Shown here: piece by piece, positions 7,611-16,607 of the stretch | How positions within the stretch are numbered: position 1 is the stretch's first letter | Layout: each line of letters opens with the position of its first letter | Made by a program: the position numbers and the translations under genes | Notes under the pieces: model-generated | Seen by the model: the letters and a program-made list of their open reading frames with translations, nothing else | Database searches by the model: none | What the model was told of the DNA's origin: nothing | Source of the DNA: Candidatus Saccharimonadota bacterium | Lineage (GTDB): Bacteria > Patescibacteriota > Saccharimonadia > Saccharimonadales > Saccharimonadaceae | Assembly: GCA_024699125.1 (NCBI GenBank) | Contig: JAILQE010000002.1 | Span: 1 to 64,000 of the forward strand | DNA: 64,000 nt | Direction: 5' to 3'

Positions 7611-10502
7611 TTACAAAATATCCTTAAGATATTTGCAGGTTGGGGTGTTGCCGCTTTTGGCTAGTTGCTCTGGCGTACCTTCGGCGACCACCTGGCCACC
7701 TTTAACTCCGCCCTCTGGACCCATATCGATCACCCAGTCGGCGGATTTTATGATGTGCAAATTATGTTCAATCACAATCATTGAGTTGCCGCCATCGACT
7801 AGGCGATTTAGAATCGAGAGAAGTCTTTTGACGTCGTCGGTATGAAGACCGGTGGTTGGTTCGTCCAAAATGTAGAGAGTTTTGCCGGTAGAGCGACGTG
7901 AAAGTTCGGTAGCTAGTTTAATACGTTGTGCTTCCCCGCCCGAGAAAGTAGTGGCGGATTGGCCGAGACGAATGTAGCCAAGACCAACTTCCTGGATAGT
8001 CTTGAGTTTGCCGACAATGGCTGGGATATTTTTGAAGAATTCGACGGCTTCGTCGATGGTCATATCGAGCACTTCGGAAATATCTTTATTTTTGTGCTTG
8101 ATTTCGAGGGCTTCGTGATTGTAGCGTTTGCCGTGACAGGCTGGACAAGTAACGTAAACATCTGGCAGGAAGTGCATTTCGATTTTGTTGACGCCGTCGC
8201 CCTGACAGTTTTCACAGCGACCGCCCTTGACGTTGAATGAGAAACGACCGGCTTTGTAGCCACGCACTTCGGCCTCTGGTTGCGAGGCAAAGAGTTCGCG
8301 AATTTGGTTGAATACACCGGTGTAAGTTGCGACGTTGGAACGTGGCGTGCGGCCGATTGGTGATTGGTCAATTACGATAATTTTGTTGAGGTTTTCGATG
8401 CCTTCGATTTTATCGTGAGTGCCTGGCACAGTTTGAGCACGGTGGAGGCGGGCCAATAGTTCATTAGCTAGAATGTCGTTTACGAGAGTGGATTTACCCG
8501 AGCCGGAAACACCAGAAACCACAGTAAAGACACCGAGTGGAAAATGCACGTCGATGTTCTTGAGGTTGTTTTCGCGAGCGCCACGCACCACAAGCTCGTA
8601 ACCTTGTTTTACTTTGCGGCGCTTTTTTGGCACTTCGATTTGTAGTTTGCCGCTTAAATATTGGCCGGTCAAGGAGTTTTCGTTTTGCATGATTTCTTCT
8701 GGCGTACCTGCAGCGATCAACTTGCCGCCTTTGTCGCCAGCGCCTGGGCCGATATCGATAATATAGTCAGCAGAGCGCATAGTATCTTCGTCGTGTTCCA
8801 CCACGATGACGGTGTTTTTAAGATCGCGAAGATGTTTTAGCGTGGCGATGAGTTTGTCGTTGTCGCATTGGTGAAGGCCGATTGATGGTTCATCAAGAAC
8901 ATAAAGCACACCTTGGAGGCCGGAACCGATTTGGGTAGCCAAGCGAATACGCTGGGCTTCGCCACCAGACAAGGTGTTGGCGGCGCGGCCAAGCTCGATA
9001 TAACCGAGGCCAACGTCTTGCATGAATTTAACGCGTTCTTTGATTTCCTTCAAAATTGGTTTTGCGATGATGTTTTCTTCTTCGGTAAAGCCAAGGTCTT
9101 GGTCTAGAAGTTCGATCGTAGAATCAACGTCGAGTTTGCAAACGTCAACAATGTTGAGACCGTGCACAGTGACGGCAAGCACCGATGGTTTGAGCCTGGC
9201 GCCGTGACAATCCGGACATTCGCGCACGCGCATAAAGCGTTCGATGTCGTGTTTGGTAAAATCAGAAACTTTTGGATCGTTGTAGCGACGTTCCAGGGTT
9301 GGGATCACGCCTTCGTAGGTAGTTTCATAAATAGTACCATCAGCAAAACGGCCAGAACCGCTGATTTTCATCTTATATTTTTCGTCGCCGGTGCCATACA
9401 AAATGATTTGTTTGGCTTCGTCGCTAAGCTCACCAATCGGCACATGTACAGAGAAATTATGTTTCAAACCAACGCCGATTAAACGTTTGAGCCACCAAGA
9501 ATCCTGGTTGATGCGGTTGAATGGACGAATACCACCTTCGGCAATAGTGAGATTGTTGTTAAACACGAGTGCTGGGTCGATTTCCATGCGGCAGCCAAGA
9601 CCGGTACAGGTAGGACAGGCGCCTTCTGGTGCGTTGAACGAGAAGAGGCGTGGTTCAAGTTCTGGAATTAATTCGTCTGGGTGGTCTTCACAAGCGTAGC
9701 GTTGCGAATAGGTGAGAGTTTCGGTGTTATCAGCGCTGATGTTTTTCTCGCCAATTGAAGTTGAGGTGTCGTTGATTTTGAGCAACTTAATAATACCCTG
9801 GCCGAGGTCGAGAGCTTGCTCAATAGAGCCGGAAATGCGGGAATAAAGGTCTGGACTTAAGATAAAGCGGTCCACTACGAGTTCGATATCGTGGCGCTCG
9901 TTTTTGTTGAGCTCTGGGAATTCGTCGAGCGCATAAACAATGCCATCCACGCGCACGCGGGAGAAACCTTTAGCGCTGTATTGCTCGGAAATATGGATGA
10001 ATTCACCTTTTTTACCTTGCACAATTGGGGCGAGCAACATCAATTTGGAGCCGAGCGGCAGCTTCATGACTTCGTTCACAATGTCTTCGACAGAGCGGCG
10101 CGAAACTTCTTTGCCACAAACTGGACAGTGAGGCACGCCGACGCGAGCGAACAAAAGACGAAGATAATCATAGACTTCGGTGACGGTAGCCACGGTAGAG
10201 CGCGGGTTTCTAGAAGTTGATTTTTGGTCAATCGAAATGGCCGGGCTAAGGCCAGTAATCATGTCGACATCTGGTTTATCCATCACGCCGAGGAACATCC
10301 TAGCGTAGGAGCTCAGCGACTCGACATAGCGGCGCTGGCCTTCGGCGTAAATCGTATCAAAAGCCAGGCTGGATTTGCCCGAGCCAGAGAGACCGGTGAT
10401 AATTACAAGTTTGTCGCGCGGGATATCAACGTCAATATTTTTGAGATTATTTTGACGCGCACCGCGGATTTTGATGTAGTCGTTAGTGGATTCTTGCTGC
10501 AT
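7611..10502 (-). CDS. uvrA: UvrABC excinuclease subunit A
   Basis: A 963-residue damage-sensing ATPase of nucleotide excision repair that loads UvrB at DNA lesions. It has two ABC ATPase units: Walker [13 protein letters not shown] near residue 37 with signature [14 protein letters not shown], and a second Walker [13 protein letters not shown] with [14 protein letters not shown]. Zinc-binding cysteine pairs are seen at CPVC, CPTC-GLGC and CENC/CPAC, the last being the C-terminal DNA-binding zinc module. Length is normal. A promoter with TGGACA and TATAAT lies about ten bases upstream. uvrB and uvrC are not in the window. Confidence 0.97.
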   Translation of the reverse strand: MQQESTNDYIKIRGARQNNLKNIDVDIPRDKLVIITGLSGSGKSSLAFDTIYAEGQRRYVESLSSYARMFLGVMDKPDVDMITGLSPAISIDQKSTSRNPRSTVATVTEVYDYLRLLFARVGVPHCPVCGKEVSRRSVEDIVNEVMKLPLGSKLMLLAPIVQGKKGEFIHISEQYSAKGFSRVRVDGIVYALDEFPELNKNERHDIELVVDRFILSPDLYSRISGSIEQALDLGQGIIKLLKINDTSTSIGEKNISADNTETLTYSQRYACEDHPDELIPELEPRLFSFNAPEGACPTCTGLGCRMEIDPALVFNNNLTIAEGGIRPFNRINQDSWWLKRLIGVGLKHNFSVHVPIGELSDEAKQIILYGTGDEKYKMKISGSGRFADGTIYETTYEGVIPTLERRYNDPKVSDFTKHDIERFMRVRECPDCHGARLKPSVLAVTVHGLNIVDVCKLDVDSTIELLDQDLGFTEEENIIAKPILKEIKERVKFMQDVGLGYIELGRAANTLSGGEAQRIRLATQIGSGLQGVLYVLDEPSIGLHQCDNDKLIATLKHLRDLKNTVIVVEHDEDTMRSADYIIDIGPGAGDKGGKLIAAGTPEEIMQNENSLTGQYLSGKLQIEVPKKRRKVKQGYELVVRGARENNLKNIDVHFPLGVFTVVSGVSGSGKSTLVNDILANELLARLHRAQTVPGTHDKIEGIENLNKIIVIDQSPIGRTPRSNVATYTGVFNQIRELFASQPEAEVRGYKAGRFSFNVKGGRCENCQGDGVNKIEMHFLPDVYVTCPACHGKRYNHEALEIKHKNKDISEVLDMTIDEAVEFFKNIPAIVGKLKTIQEVGLGYIRLGQSATTFSGGEAQRIKLATELSRRSTGKTLYILDEPTTGLHTDDVKRLLSILNRLVDGGNSMIVIEHNLHIIKSADWVIDMGPEGGVKGGQVVAEGTPEQLAKSGNTPTCKYLKDIL

Positions 10503-10512
10503 AAACGCGTAT

Positions 10513-10541
10513 ATTATACAGGAAAAATCAATATTTGTCCA
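10513..10541 (-). promoter_or_regulatory. uvrA promoter
   Basis: On the minus strand TGGACA (10536-10541) and TATAAT (10513-10518) are 17 bp apart. The -10 box ends ten bases before the start codon, so the leader is only a few bases long. Confidence 0.7.
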
Positions 10542-10556
10542 GGGGTAGAGCGCACT

Positions 10557-11216
10557 TTAGGCTAAAAAGTCGTCTAAAGTTTTGGCGTCTTTGATTTCGT
10601 GTTCGCCGATTTTAGTGCGGCGAAGCGCCGTGAGGTAGGCACCGGTGCCGAGCTTCGTGCCAATATCTTCGCCGAGGGTGCGGACATAAGTTCCACTTGA
10701 AACATGACAGCGGATTTTAAGAGTTGGGAAGCTGTAATCTAGAATTTCGATGGCGTAAATTTCGATTTCGCGGGTTGGGGTTTCAAAGTCTTCCCCTTTT
10801 CTGGCTAATTTATAGGCGCGCTCGCCATTGATTTTGACCGCAGAAAACTGCGGAACTTTTTGAGAAATTTTGCCGATAAGACTTTTTACGGCGGCTTCTA
10901 CTGCTTCCCTGGCTGGAGCTTCGACTTCGTTTTTAGTGATTTCGCCCTCTGGGTCGCCCGTAGTTGAGGTGGCGCCAAGATAAATTTCGGCTTCATAGAC
11001 TTTGTCGAGTTTCAAAAATTCATTGGAGCGCTTGGTGGCTTTGCCGGCTAACAAAATCAGAAGGCCCGTTGCAAAAGGGTCCAAAGTGCCAGTGTGGCCA
11101 ACTTTGACTTTATGGCCGAGCTCGGTTGACAATTTGCGGCGCACTCTGGCCACCACACCAAACGAACTCATTCCGGCTGGCTTGTCGATCAGGATAATCT
11201 GTTCGCCATTTTCCAT
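10557..11216 (-). CDS. truB: tRNA pseudouridine(55) synthase TruB
   Basis: A 219-residue enzyme that isomerises uridine 55 in the T-loop of tRNAs. The catalytic motif GHTGTLDPFATGLL with its essential Asp is at about residue 40-53. Other family marks are IDKPAGMSS at the N-terminus, KVYEAEIYLGATSTTGDPEG and VRTLGEDIG. The protein is short because it lacks the C-terminal PUA-like extension of larger TruB proteins. TATAAT ends seven bases before the ATG, so translation is probably leaderless or nearly so. It is divergent from the PRC-barrel gene. Confidence 0.95.
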   Translation of the reverse strand: MENGEQIILIDKPAGMSSFGVVARVRRKLSTELGHKVKVGHTGTLDPFATGLLILLAGKATKRSNEFLKLDKVYEAEIYLGATSTTGDPEGEITKNEVEAPAREAVEAAVKSLIGKISQKVPQFSAVKINGERAYKLARKGEDFETPTREIEIYAIEILDYSFPTLKIRCHVSSGTYVRTLGEDIGTKLGTGAYLTALRRTKIGEHEIKDAKTLDDFLA

Positions 11217-11223
11217 GCCCCCT

Positions 11224-11243
11224 ATTATATCATATGGTATAAT
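11224..11243. promoter_or_regulatory. Divergent -10 boxes for truB and the PRC-barrel gene
   Basis: TATAAT on the minus strand (11224-11229) ends seven bases before truB. TATAAT on the plus strand (11238-11243) ends six bases before 11250. Only eight bases separate the boxes, so the two polymerases would compete. Confidence 0.65.
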
Positions 11244-11249
11244 GAGGTT

Positions 11250-11861
11250 ATGTTAGTGCGCGGGTCTAATTTTACAAATACACCAATCCTTAGTTTGCAG
11301 GCTGGTGGCCCAATTGCTTGGGTAGGTGAGCCCGTGGTAGACCCGGATTCTCTTAAAATTATCGCTTTTACGACAACTGGCCCACTTGTAAATAAGGCTC
11401 CGGCCAATATTTTGGACGTCAATAGTATTCGTGAATACTCGCAATATGGTTTTGTGATTGATTCGATCGACGAACTTGTAGAACGTGATGATGTTGTGAA
11501 GATTTCAAAGGTGATGGATCTCAACTTCTTCTTGCCTGGTCTCAAGGTTGAGTCTAAAAAGGGCTCAAAAATGGGCAAGGTTGAAGATTTCACCGTCACC
11601 GACAACGATTTTATGGTGCAGCAACTAATTGTGAAGCGCCCAACCTTTAAAAGCTTCATTGATCCTGAGCTTACTATCCCACGCAAAGAAATTGTAGAAG
11701 TAACCGATTACAAAGTAATCGTAAAAGACGAAGAAAAAACCATCATTGAAAAAGCGAAGAATGAAGATTTTGTGCCAAACTTTGTTAATCCGTTTCGGAA
11801 GAAGCCTGAACCAGATTACGCGCCAGCTCGAAATCAAAACCCTGACGAACAAGATAACTAA
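11250..11861 (+). CDS. PRC-barrel domain protein
   Basis: A 203-residue protein with two PRC-barrel-like halves. The first (residues 1-80) contains GPIAWVGEPVVDPDSLKIIAF; the second (about 85-160) has LKVESKKGSKMGKVEDFTV and IPRKEIVEVTDYKVIVKDEE. PRC barrels occur in RimM and in photosystem or sporulation proteins, where they bind partners rather than catalyse. The role here is unknown. A charged Pro/Asn-rich tail follows. The gene is probably leaderless. Its last 77 bp overlap the convergent recX, so the tail is encoded opposite the conserved recX C-terminus. Confidence 0.7.
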   Translation: MLVRGSNFTNTPILSLQAGGPIAWVGEPVVDPDSLKIIAFTTTGPLVNKAPANILDVNSIREYSQYGFVIDSIDELVERDDVVKISKVMDLNFFLPGLKVESKKGSKMGKVEDFTVTDNDFMVQQLIVKRPTFKSFIDPELTIPRKEIVEVTDYKVIVKDEEKTIIEKAKNEDFVPNFVNPFRKKPEPDYAPARNQNPDEQDN

Positions 11862-12426
11862 TTAATTTTTCATCGTCGTAACGCGCGCGTTTCTTTGCGA
11901 TGATTTTTTTGATTTCCTCTTCGTCGCTACGGATACCCTCACTTAACACTTCATCAACAACCGATTTGTCGACGCCTTTTTTGAATAGTTCGAGCCTTAG
12001 GCGCTTTTTTGAGATACCTTTTTTGGTGAAACGGTTTTCGACATAATATTTAGCGAACTTTTCGTCGTCTAAGTAGCCTTTTGAAATCAAGCGCTCCATC
12101 ACATCGGCTTTCAGCTCCTGGTTGGTACGCACAAAATCGGATTTTGAGCGCGCAGTAATAATTTTTAGATGGTCGCTAGCCTCGCGCACGGAGCGTGGAC
12201 GCACAAAAGTCCACTCTAGCATCCGCTGATAAAGTTTACCAAAGTCCGAGGCATGTTTGAATTTTTCAATATCATGTTTTTCGAATTCGGCCCCAAGTTT
12301 TATTTTGAAGTCAATTATCTGAGATAAATCAAGCGAAAAAGCGAACTTATGATTCAAAAACACGTTAGCACGATTTTGATTCTTAACACCAAGTTTTATG
12401 TCAGTAACAACAAGCTTATCGTTCAT
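11785..12426 (-). CDS. recX: Regulatory protein RecX
   Basis: A 213-residue modulator that binds RecA filaments and usually limits RecA activity. It is built from repeated three-helix units typical of RecX, seen in LISKGYLDDEKFAKYYVENR, KGISKKRLRLELFKKGV and LVRQGFDFELARNLV. The start at 12426 is chosen because it gives the usual N-terminus and overlaps the Nudix stop by 11 bp, a coupling arrangement; the frame is open further upstream. It is the last gene of a recA-Nudix-recX operon and overlaps the convergent PRC-barrel gene by 77 bp. Confidence 0.88.
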   Translation of the reverse strand: MNDKLVVTDIKLGVKNQNRANVFLNHKFAFSLDLSQIIDFKIKLGAEFEKHDIEKFKHASDFGKLYQRMLEWTFVRPRSVREASDHLKIITARSKSDFVRTNQELKADVMERLISKGYLDDEKFAKYYVENRFTKKGISKKRLRLELFKKGVDKSVVDEVLSEGIRSDEEEIKKIIAKKRARYDDEKLISYLVRQGFDFELARNLVQASSETD

Positions 12427-12961
12427 ACTTTTGGAGGATTTTTTCGTTGTATTCCTGGAGCGAGAGTTTAAAAATCTGGTCATTCCGGAGTGTTTCCTTG
12501 AAGTTTGGCCAGAATTCTTCAATGTCGCTATATTTTACCCATTTTACAGAATCAACTTCTTCGTCGTCAAAGTTAAAAGTGTCGCCCTTTCCTGTGTAGT
12601 CACAAAAAAACAAATTGATCATGCTGTCGCCACGCATAAAACGTGCATAGAATTCTAGATCTTCTGGTTTCAAAGTAATACCGATTTCCTCGTTGGCTTC
12701 GCGAATGGCGGTTTCAATACATTTTTCACCATAATTGACGTGTCCGCCGGTTGAAACGTCCCATTTAAGAGCGTTCCAGACATTGGCTGAGCGTTTTTGA
12801 AAAAGATATTCTACCTCGCCATTCTTGAAACGATATAGCATGACGGCGCAACCGGCAAAACAGCGGCCGGCAGGCGCGGTTCTTGCTGGCACAATACCGC
12901 CATCAAGAACTCGCTCGCCTTGAAAATCATAGAGTTGCCAAATTTCGCCAGGGTGTTTCAT
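12416..12961 (-). CDS. Nudix hydrolase (isopentenyl-diphosphate-isomerase-like subgroup)
   Basis: A 181-residue protein with a perfect Nudix box GX5EX7REUXEEXGU, read as GHVNYGE, then RE and NEEIGI (about residues 91-113). The flanking WDVSTGGHV and AVMLYRF resemble IDI-like Nudix hydrolases that act on unidentified diphosphates. The start overlaps the recA stop as TAATG, and the end overlaps recX, so all three are translationally linked. The location suggests nucleotide-pool or DNA-damage housekeeping, but the substrate is not known. Confidence 0.88.
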   Translation of the reverse strand: MKHPGEIWQLYDFQGERVLDGGIVPARTAPAGRCFAGCAVMLYRFKNGEVEYLFQKRSANVWNALKWDVSTGGHVNYGEKCIETAIREANEEIGITLKPEDLEFYARFMRGDSMINLFFCDYTGKGDTFNFDDEEVDSVKWVKYSDIEEFWPNFKETLRNDQIFKLSLQEYNEKILQKYER

Positions 12962-13986
12962 TAGTCTTCGTCTTTAGCTTGTTCGCGAACTTGTTTTTCG
13001 ATTTCAGCCATTAATTTTGGATTCTCTTTAAAGGCTTTTTTGGCGGCTTCGCGGCCTTGGCCAAGAGTTTCGCCGTTGTACTTGAAGAAGGCGCCGGCTT
13101 TTTCGACGATACCGTATTGGACGCCGAGATCGAGCACATCGCCAGTCTTGGAGATACCTTCGTTGTACATGACATCAAATTCAGCAGTGCGGAATGGGGC
13201 TGCAATCTTGTTTTTAACAACTTTCACCTTGGTGCGGTTGCCGATAATGTTGTCGCCCTCTTTGATTTGGCCGATACGGCGGATGTCAATACGAACGGAA
13301 GCGTAAAATTTAAGGGCGTTACCACCGGTAGTGGTTTCTGGGTTGCCAAACATTACGCCAATCTTCATACGGATTTGGTTGATAAAGATAACTGTGGCTT
13401 TGGATTTGCTAATGATACCGGTGAGTTTGCGCATAGCTTGAGACATCAAGCGAGCTTGAAGACCCATTTGGGCGTCGCCCATGTCGCCATCGATTTCGGC
13501 TTGTGGCACGAGAGCGGCTACGGAGTCGACCACGACCAAATCTACGGCGTTGGAACGAACCAAAGTTTCGCAGATTTCGAGGGCTTGCTCGCCGTTATCT
13601 GGTTGAGAAATCAAAAGATTTGCCGTATCTACACCGATACGTTTGGCATAGGCTGGGTCGAGCGCGTGCTCGGCATCGATGAAGGCAGCTTGGCCACCTT
13701 GTTTTTGAATTTCGGAAATTGCGTGAAGGGCGAGAGTGGTTTTACCAGAGGATTCTGGGCCATAGATCTCGATAATACGGCCTTTTGGATAGCCGCCGCC
13801 GAGCGCCAAGTCGAGCGACAAGGAGCCGGAAGAAAGAAGTTCAACATCCATTTTTGGCGTTTCACCAAGTTTCATAATTGAGCCATCACCAAATTGTTTG
13901 GTAATCTGGGAGATTGCAAGCTTTAGAGCTTCGGATTTGCCATCTGTTTGTTTTGTGTCCACCACCGCATCTGATTTTTTCGTCAT
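12961..13986 (-). CDS. recA: Recombinase RecA
   Basis: A 341-residue strand-exchange ATPase for homologous recombination and repair. The Walker A motif GPESSGKT is at about residues 76-83. Conserved stretches [10 protein letters not shown], the Walker B-like [12 protein letters not shown], and the DNA-binding loop regions around [14 protein letters not shown] and [20 protein letters not shown] are all present. Length is normal. Upstream, TATAAT at 14014-14019 and AGGG before the ATG are seen. No recognisable LexA box was found. It heads the recA-Nudix-recX operon. Confidence 0.98.
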   Translation of the reverse strand: MTKKSDAVVDTKQTDGKSEALKLAISQITKQFGDGSIMKLGETPKMDVELLSSGSLSLDLALGGGYPKGRIIEIYGPESSGKTTLALHAISEIQKQGGQAAFIDAEHALDPAYAKRIGVDTANLLISQPDNGEQALEICETLVRSNAVDLVVVDSVAALVPQAEIDGDMGDAQMGLQARLMSQAMRKLTGIISKSKATVIFINQIRMKIGVMFGNPETTTGGNALKFYASVRIDIRRIGQIKEGDNIIGNRTKVKVVKNKIAAPFRTAEFDVMYNEGISKTGDVLDLGVQYGIVEKAGAFFKYNGETLGQGREAAKKAFKENPKLMAEIEKQVREQAKDED

Positions 13987-14073
13987 AGTATTACCCTGTT
14001 TATAGTTAGTATTATTATAGCATACCTCTTCTCTATATATAATGGGCCCGCGGCGCAGATTTTACAACCCCCC

Positions 14074-14724
14074 TCACTCAGATTTACGGCCATCGAGCCC
14101 GCGGAAGCCGAGCGCATCACAAAGATTGCGAAAAGTATCTTTAAAACCATCCTCAACCATAGTGTGGGCACCGAAAAATCTAATCAGCGGGGCTCGAATA
14201 TCTTTGAAATTGGTGTGGGCAAGCAAAATTGATTCGGGGTCAAATTTCTTGAACTTCGCTAGGTCATGCTCAATGCGCTCTTTAGTAAGTTCGGCGTCGT
14301 CGACGAGCGGCACCCAATCGTCACAATCGATAGTCTGGATTTTAGCGTGCATTTTATGGACTATATTATGATAAGCGAGCGAGCCATGCAGAGCTTTGGT
14401 TGCGAGCACCAGCGCCCTTTTGGTATTGGCCGTGGGAAAAGAAAAGCCCAGGAACTGTTGCCTGGGGTATTTTTGCTTGAAGTATTTAAGGTCGAAGGTT
14501 GATAATAAGTGGTTCGCAAAGACGATAAGACTAACTTTTCCGATGTAGGGGGCTAGCGCCTCCTCGGCGATGCGCCGCGCATCTTTGGGCCTTTTCGTGA
14601 GTGGCTCGAGCTCTCGCCAGGCGATTACCCGAATGACGTCGATGACGGCAAGTTCCCTTTCTACGTAGTCTGCAAATAATTCTCCACCAAACCCACCATC
14701 AAAAACCACCACTTTTTTGAGCAT
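14074..14724 (-). CDS. Glutamate/aspartate racemase-like protein lacking both catalytic cysteines
   Basis: A 216-residue protein with the MurI-type beginning (VVVFDGGFGG, compare IGVFDSGVGG) and matching secondary-structure order. The two catalytic cysteines of MurI should lie in ACNTA-like and LGCTHYP-like motifs. Here the equivalent stretches read VFANHLLS and LLAHTNFKD, so both Cys residues are missing, replaced by Asn and His in my alignment. It is therefore either not a racemase or works differently. AAAGGAG precedes the ATG. The gene stands alone between recA and a glycan locus. The assignment to the superfamily is by eye. Confidence 0.6.
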   Translation of the reverse strand: MLKKVVVFDGGFGGELFADYVERELAVIDVIRVIAWRELEPLTKRPKDARRIAEEALAPYIGKVSLIVFANHLLSTFDLKYFKQKYPRQQFLGFSFPTANTKRALVLATKALHGSLAYHNIVHKMHAKIQTIDCDDWVPLVDDAELTKERIEHDLAKFKKFDPESILLAHTNFKDIRAPLIRFFGAHTMVEDGFKDTFRNLCDALGFRGLDGRKSE

Positions 14725-14793
14725 TTCTCTCCTTTCATTTTTTATTCAAGAAAAATATAACACGAAATCTAGCAATTTCTAGTTTGGATTTCG

Positions 14794-14836
14794 GACTTAT
14801 GCAACGTTTGTTGCATAAGTCGCAAAATGATATAAT
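14794..14836 (+). promoter_or_regulatory. Palindromic operator-like element and promoter of the glycosyltransferase at 14843
   Basis: GACTTATGCAAC-GTTT-GTTGCATAAGTC (14794-14821) is a perfect 12-bp inverted repeat. TATAAT at 14831-14836 ends six bases before the ATG. A -35 box TTGTTG 17 bp upstream of TATAAT overlaps the right half of the palindrome, so a bound regulator would block the promoter. Confidence 0.5.
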
Positions 14837-14842
14837 TTTGGT

Positions 14843-15673
14843 ATGGAAAATCCCTTAGTTTCAGTAGTAATGCCGGTTTATAATTCGGAAAAATTTTTGG
14901 AGCGTGCACTTGATTCGGCACTAAATCAATCCTATAAAGACCTCGAGATTATTGTGGTAGATGATGGTTCCACTGATGGTTCGGGCAAAATCATCGCAAA
15001 ATATCAGAAAAAAGATTCACGCATCGTTTCGATTCGCCAAAAAAACAGCGGTCAAGCTGCCGCGCGTAATGCCGGCATTCGTCTTGCCAGGGGCGAGTTC
15101 TTAGTTTTTCTTGATGCCGATGATGAATATGACAAAGACTTTGTCCTAAAACTATTGAACGGCTTTGATGATGACGACATCGACATTACCGTTTCAGGAA
15201 TGCTTTATTGCCGAGTCAAGGAAAAAACCAGAAAACCGGTTTACGTAAAAAATTTACGTGCTCGCCTGCCAGGCGAAAGCATCAAAACCTATTTAGTTTA
15301 TCTTTTGTCGGTAGATGGCGCCATGTATGCCGTAATCAATAAAATGTTCCGCACGGAACTAATAAAAAAGAGCAAGTTACAGTTCTCGGAAGGCTTGTAC
15401 TTTGGTGAGGACACGCGATTCGTGATGGATTATGTCGAAATAATGCAAGGGCAAATCCACTTTGTGCGCGAACCATTATATATATATTATTCTGGCAATA
15501 CTACAAGCACAATTAAAAAGACCGGCGTAGATAAGAAAAACTGGAATGATTTATACCACGATGTAAAAGTATGGGTAGGTAGACCAAGTATTCGCGGTAG
15601 ATTCTGGCTCAAAATGCTGGCCTTGCGTTGGAAAATCTCTTATCATCGCACTAAAAAGCGCGCTAATTCTTAA
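14843..15673 (+). CDS. Family 2 glycosyltransferase
   Basis: A 276-residue GT-A fold glycosyltransferase. The N-terminus shows SVVMPVYNSEKFLERALDSA and IVVDDGSTDGS, the nucleotide-sugar-binding Asp is in VFLDADDEYD, and GEDTRFVMDY sits where the catalytic acidic residue is expected. It would transfer a sugar from a nucleotide sugar to a surface glycan at the cytoplasmic membrane face. Donor and acceptor are unknown. It is the only plus-strand gene at this end of the glycan locus and probably leaderless. It overlaps the next convergent glycosyltransferase by 11 bp. Confidence 0.88.
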   Translation: MENPLVSVVMPVYNSEKFLERALDSALNQSYKDLEIIVVDDGSTDGSGKIIAKYQKKDSRIVSIRQKNSGQAAARNAGIRLARGEFLVFLDADDEYDKDFVLKLLNGFDDDDIDITVSGMLYCRVKEKTRKPVYVKNLRARLPGESIKTYLVYLLSVDGAMYAVINKMFRTELIKKSKLQFSEGLYFGEDTRFVMDYVEIMQGQIHFVREPLYIYYSGNTTSTIKKTGVDKKNWNDLYHDVKVWVGRPSIRGRFWLKMLALRWKISYHRTKKRANS

Positions 15674-16607
15674 CCTTGCGGAAAGCTCTGTATAGACCAC
15701 CGTTTTTGAAGGTGACCATTTTGATGTAGGTTTCGAGTTTATTACTGATGTATGGGTTGGCAAGCAAATAATCTTTGCGCTCTTTGATGAAATCGAAATA
15801 TTTTTTGAGCGAAAGATTGAGGCGACCAGCACAAATATTATCAATATAAGCAAAGTAAGCGAGGAGTTCGCAGATTTCGGAGGCTTGCTCGAGCTTGCGG
15901 TTGCCCTTGAAGAATTCTTTGGCTTCGGTGGCGGCAAGTAGTTTCATATCGAGACGTTCCTTGAGTTCAATGGTGCCCATAATGCTGTCGTCGCGTTGGC
16001 TGTAATAGTATAGTAAGTCACTAACGTAGGCGACTTTATTAGCGCGACTAAGCAGTTTGTAAGTAGTCAAACAGTCCTCGTTACGCTTTCTAACTGGGAA
16101 TTCAACACCTTTAAATAGTTCCCTTTTATAAATCTTATTCCAGGAAACGATCTGGTAGGTTTCTTGCTCGGTGAGAAGGTCAATAGTAGCCTGTTCACCA
16201 GAAAACACGCCGCTTTTTGTTGGGTAGAGCCGGCGTACCGGAACAGTTTTAAAACCACAGCCAGCGATTTCGGCTTTATTCTTGGTGATGGCGTCCATGA
16301 GTTTTTCGAGAAAATCTACCGAAACATAATCGTCGCCATCAATTAGAGCGATGTATTCGCCAGTGGAATTGCGGATGCCGCGATTGCGCACCTCGGACAG
16401 GCCTTGGTTTGGCTGATGAATTACGGTAATTTTTTTGGATTTCTTGGCGAGACGGTCGCAAATCTCAGGAGTTTGGTCGGTGGAGCCGTCGTCAATAAGA
16501 ATGATTTCGTAGTCAGTAAAAGTCTGGGCCAAAATTGAATCAACGCACTTGCTGATAAATCTTTCAACATTGTACGCGGCAATAATGACAGAGACTTTAG
16601 GCACCAT
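15663..16607 (-). CDS. Family 2 glycosyltransferase
   Basis: A 314-residue GT-A enzyme with SVIIAAYNVERFISKCVDSI, IILIDDGSTDQTPEICD and ALIDGDDYVS, plus RNEDCLTTYKLL as likely catalytic region. The start at 16607 gives the canonical N-terminus; the frame is open well upstream into galE, but that extension reads as an antisense-type sequence. The start overlaps the galE stop by 11 bp, so the two are probably co-translated. It likely adds a sugar, possibly galactose supplied through galE, to the surface polymer. Confidence 0.88.
   Translation of the reverse strand: MVPKVSVIIAAYNVERFISKCVDSILAQTFTDYEIILIDDGSTDQTPEICDRLAKKSKKITVIHQPNQGLSEVRNRGIRNSTGEYIALIDGDDYVSVDFLEKLMDAITKNKAEIAGCGFKTVPVRRLYPTKSGVFSGEQATIDLLTEQETYQIVSWNKIYKRELFKGVEFPVRKRNEDCLTTYKLLSRANKVAYVSDLLYYYSQRDDSIMGTIELKERLDMKLLAATEAKEFFKGNRKLEQASEICELLAYFAYIDNICAGRLNLSLKKYFDFIKERKDYLLANPYISNKLETYIKMVTFKNGGLYRAFRKVKN

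Noticed and set aside
14020-14073. SOS box upstream of recA
   Set aside because: Neither the enteric nor the Gram-positive LexA consensus could be found in the upstream sequence.
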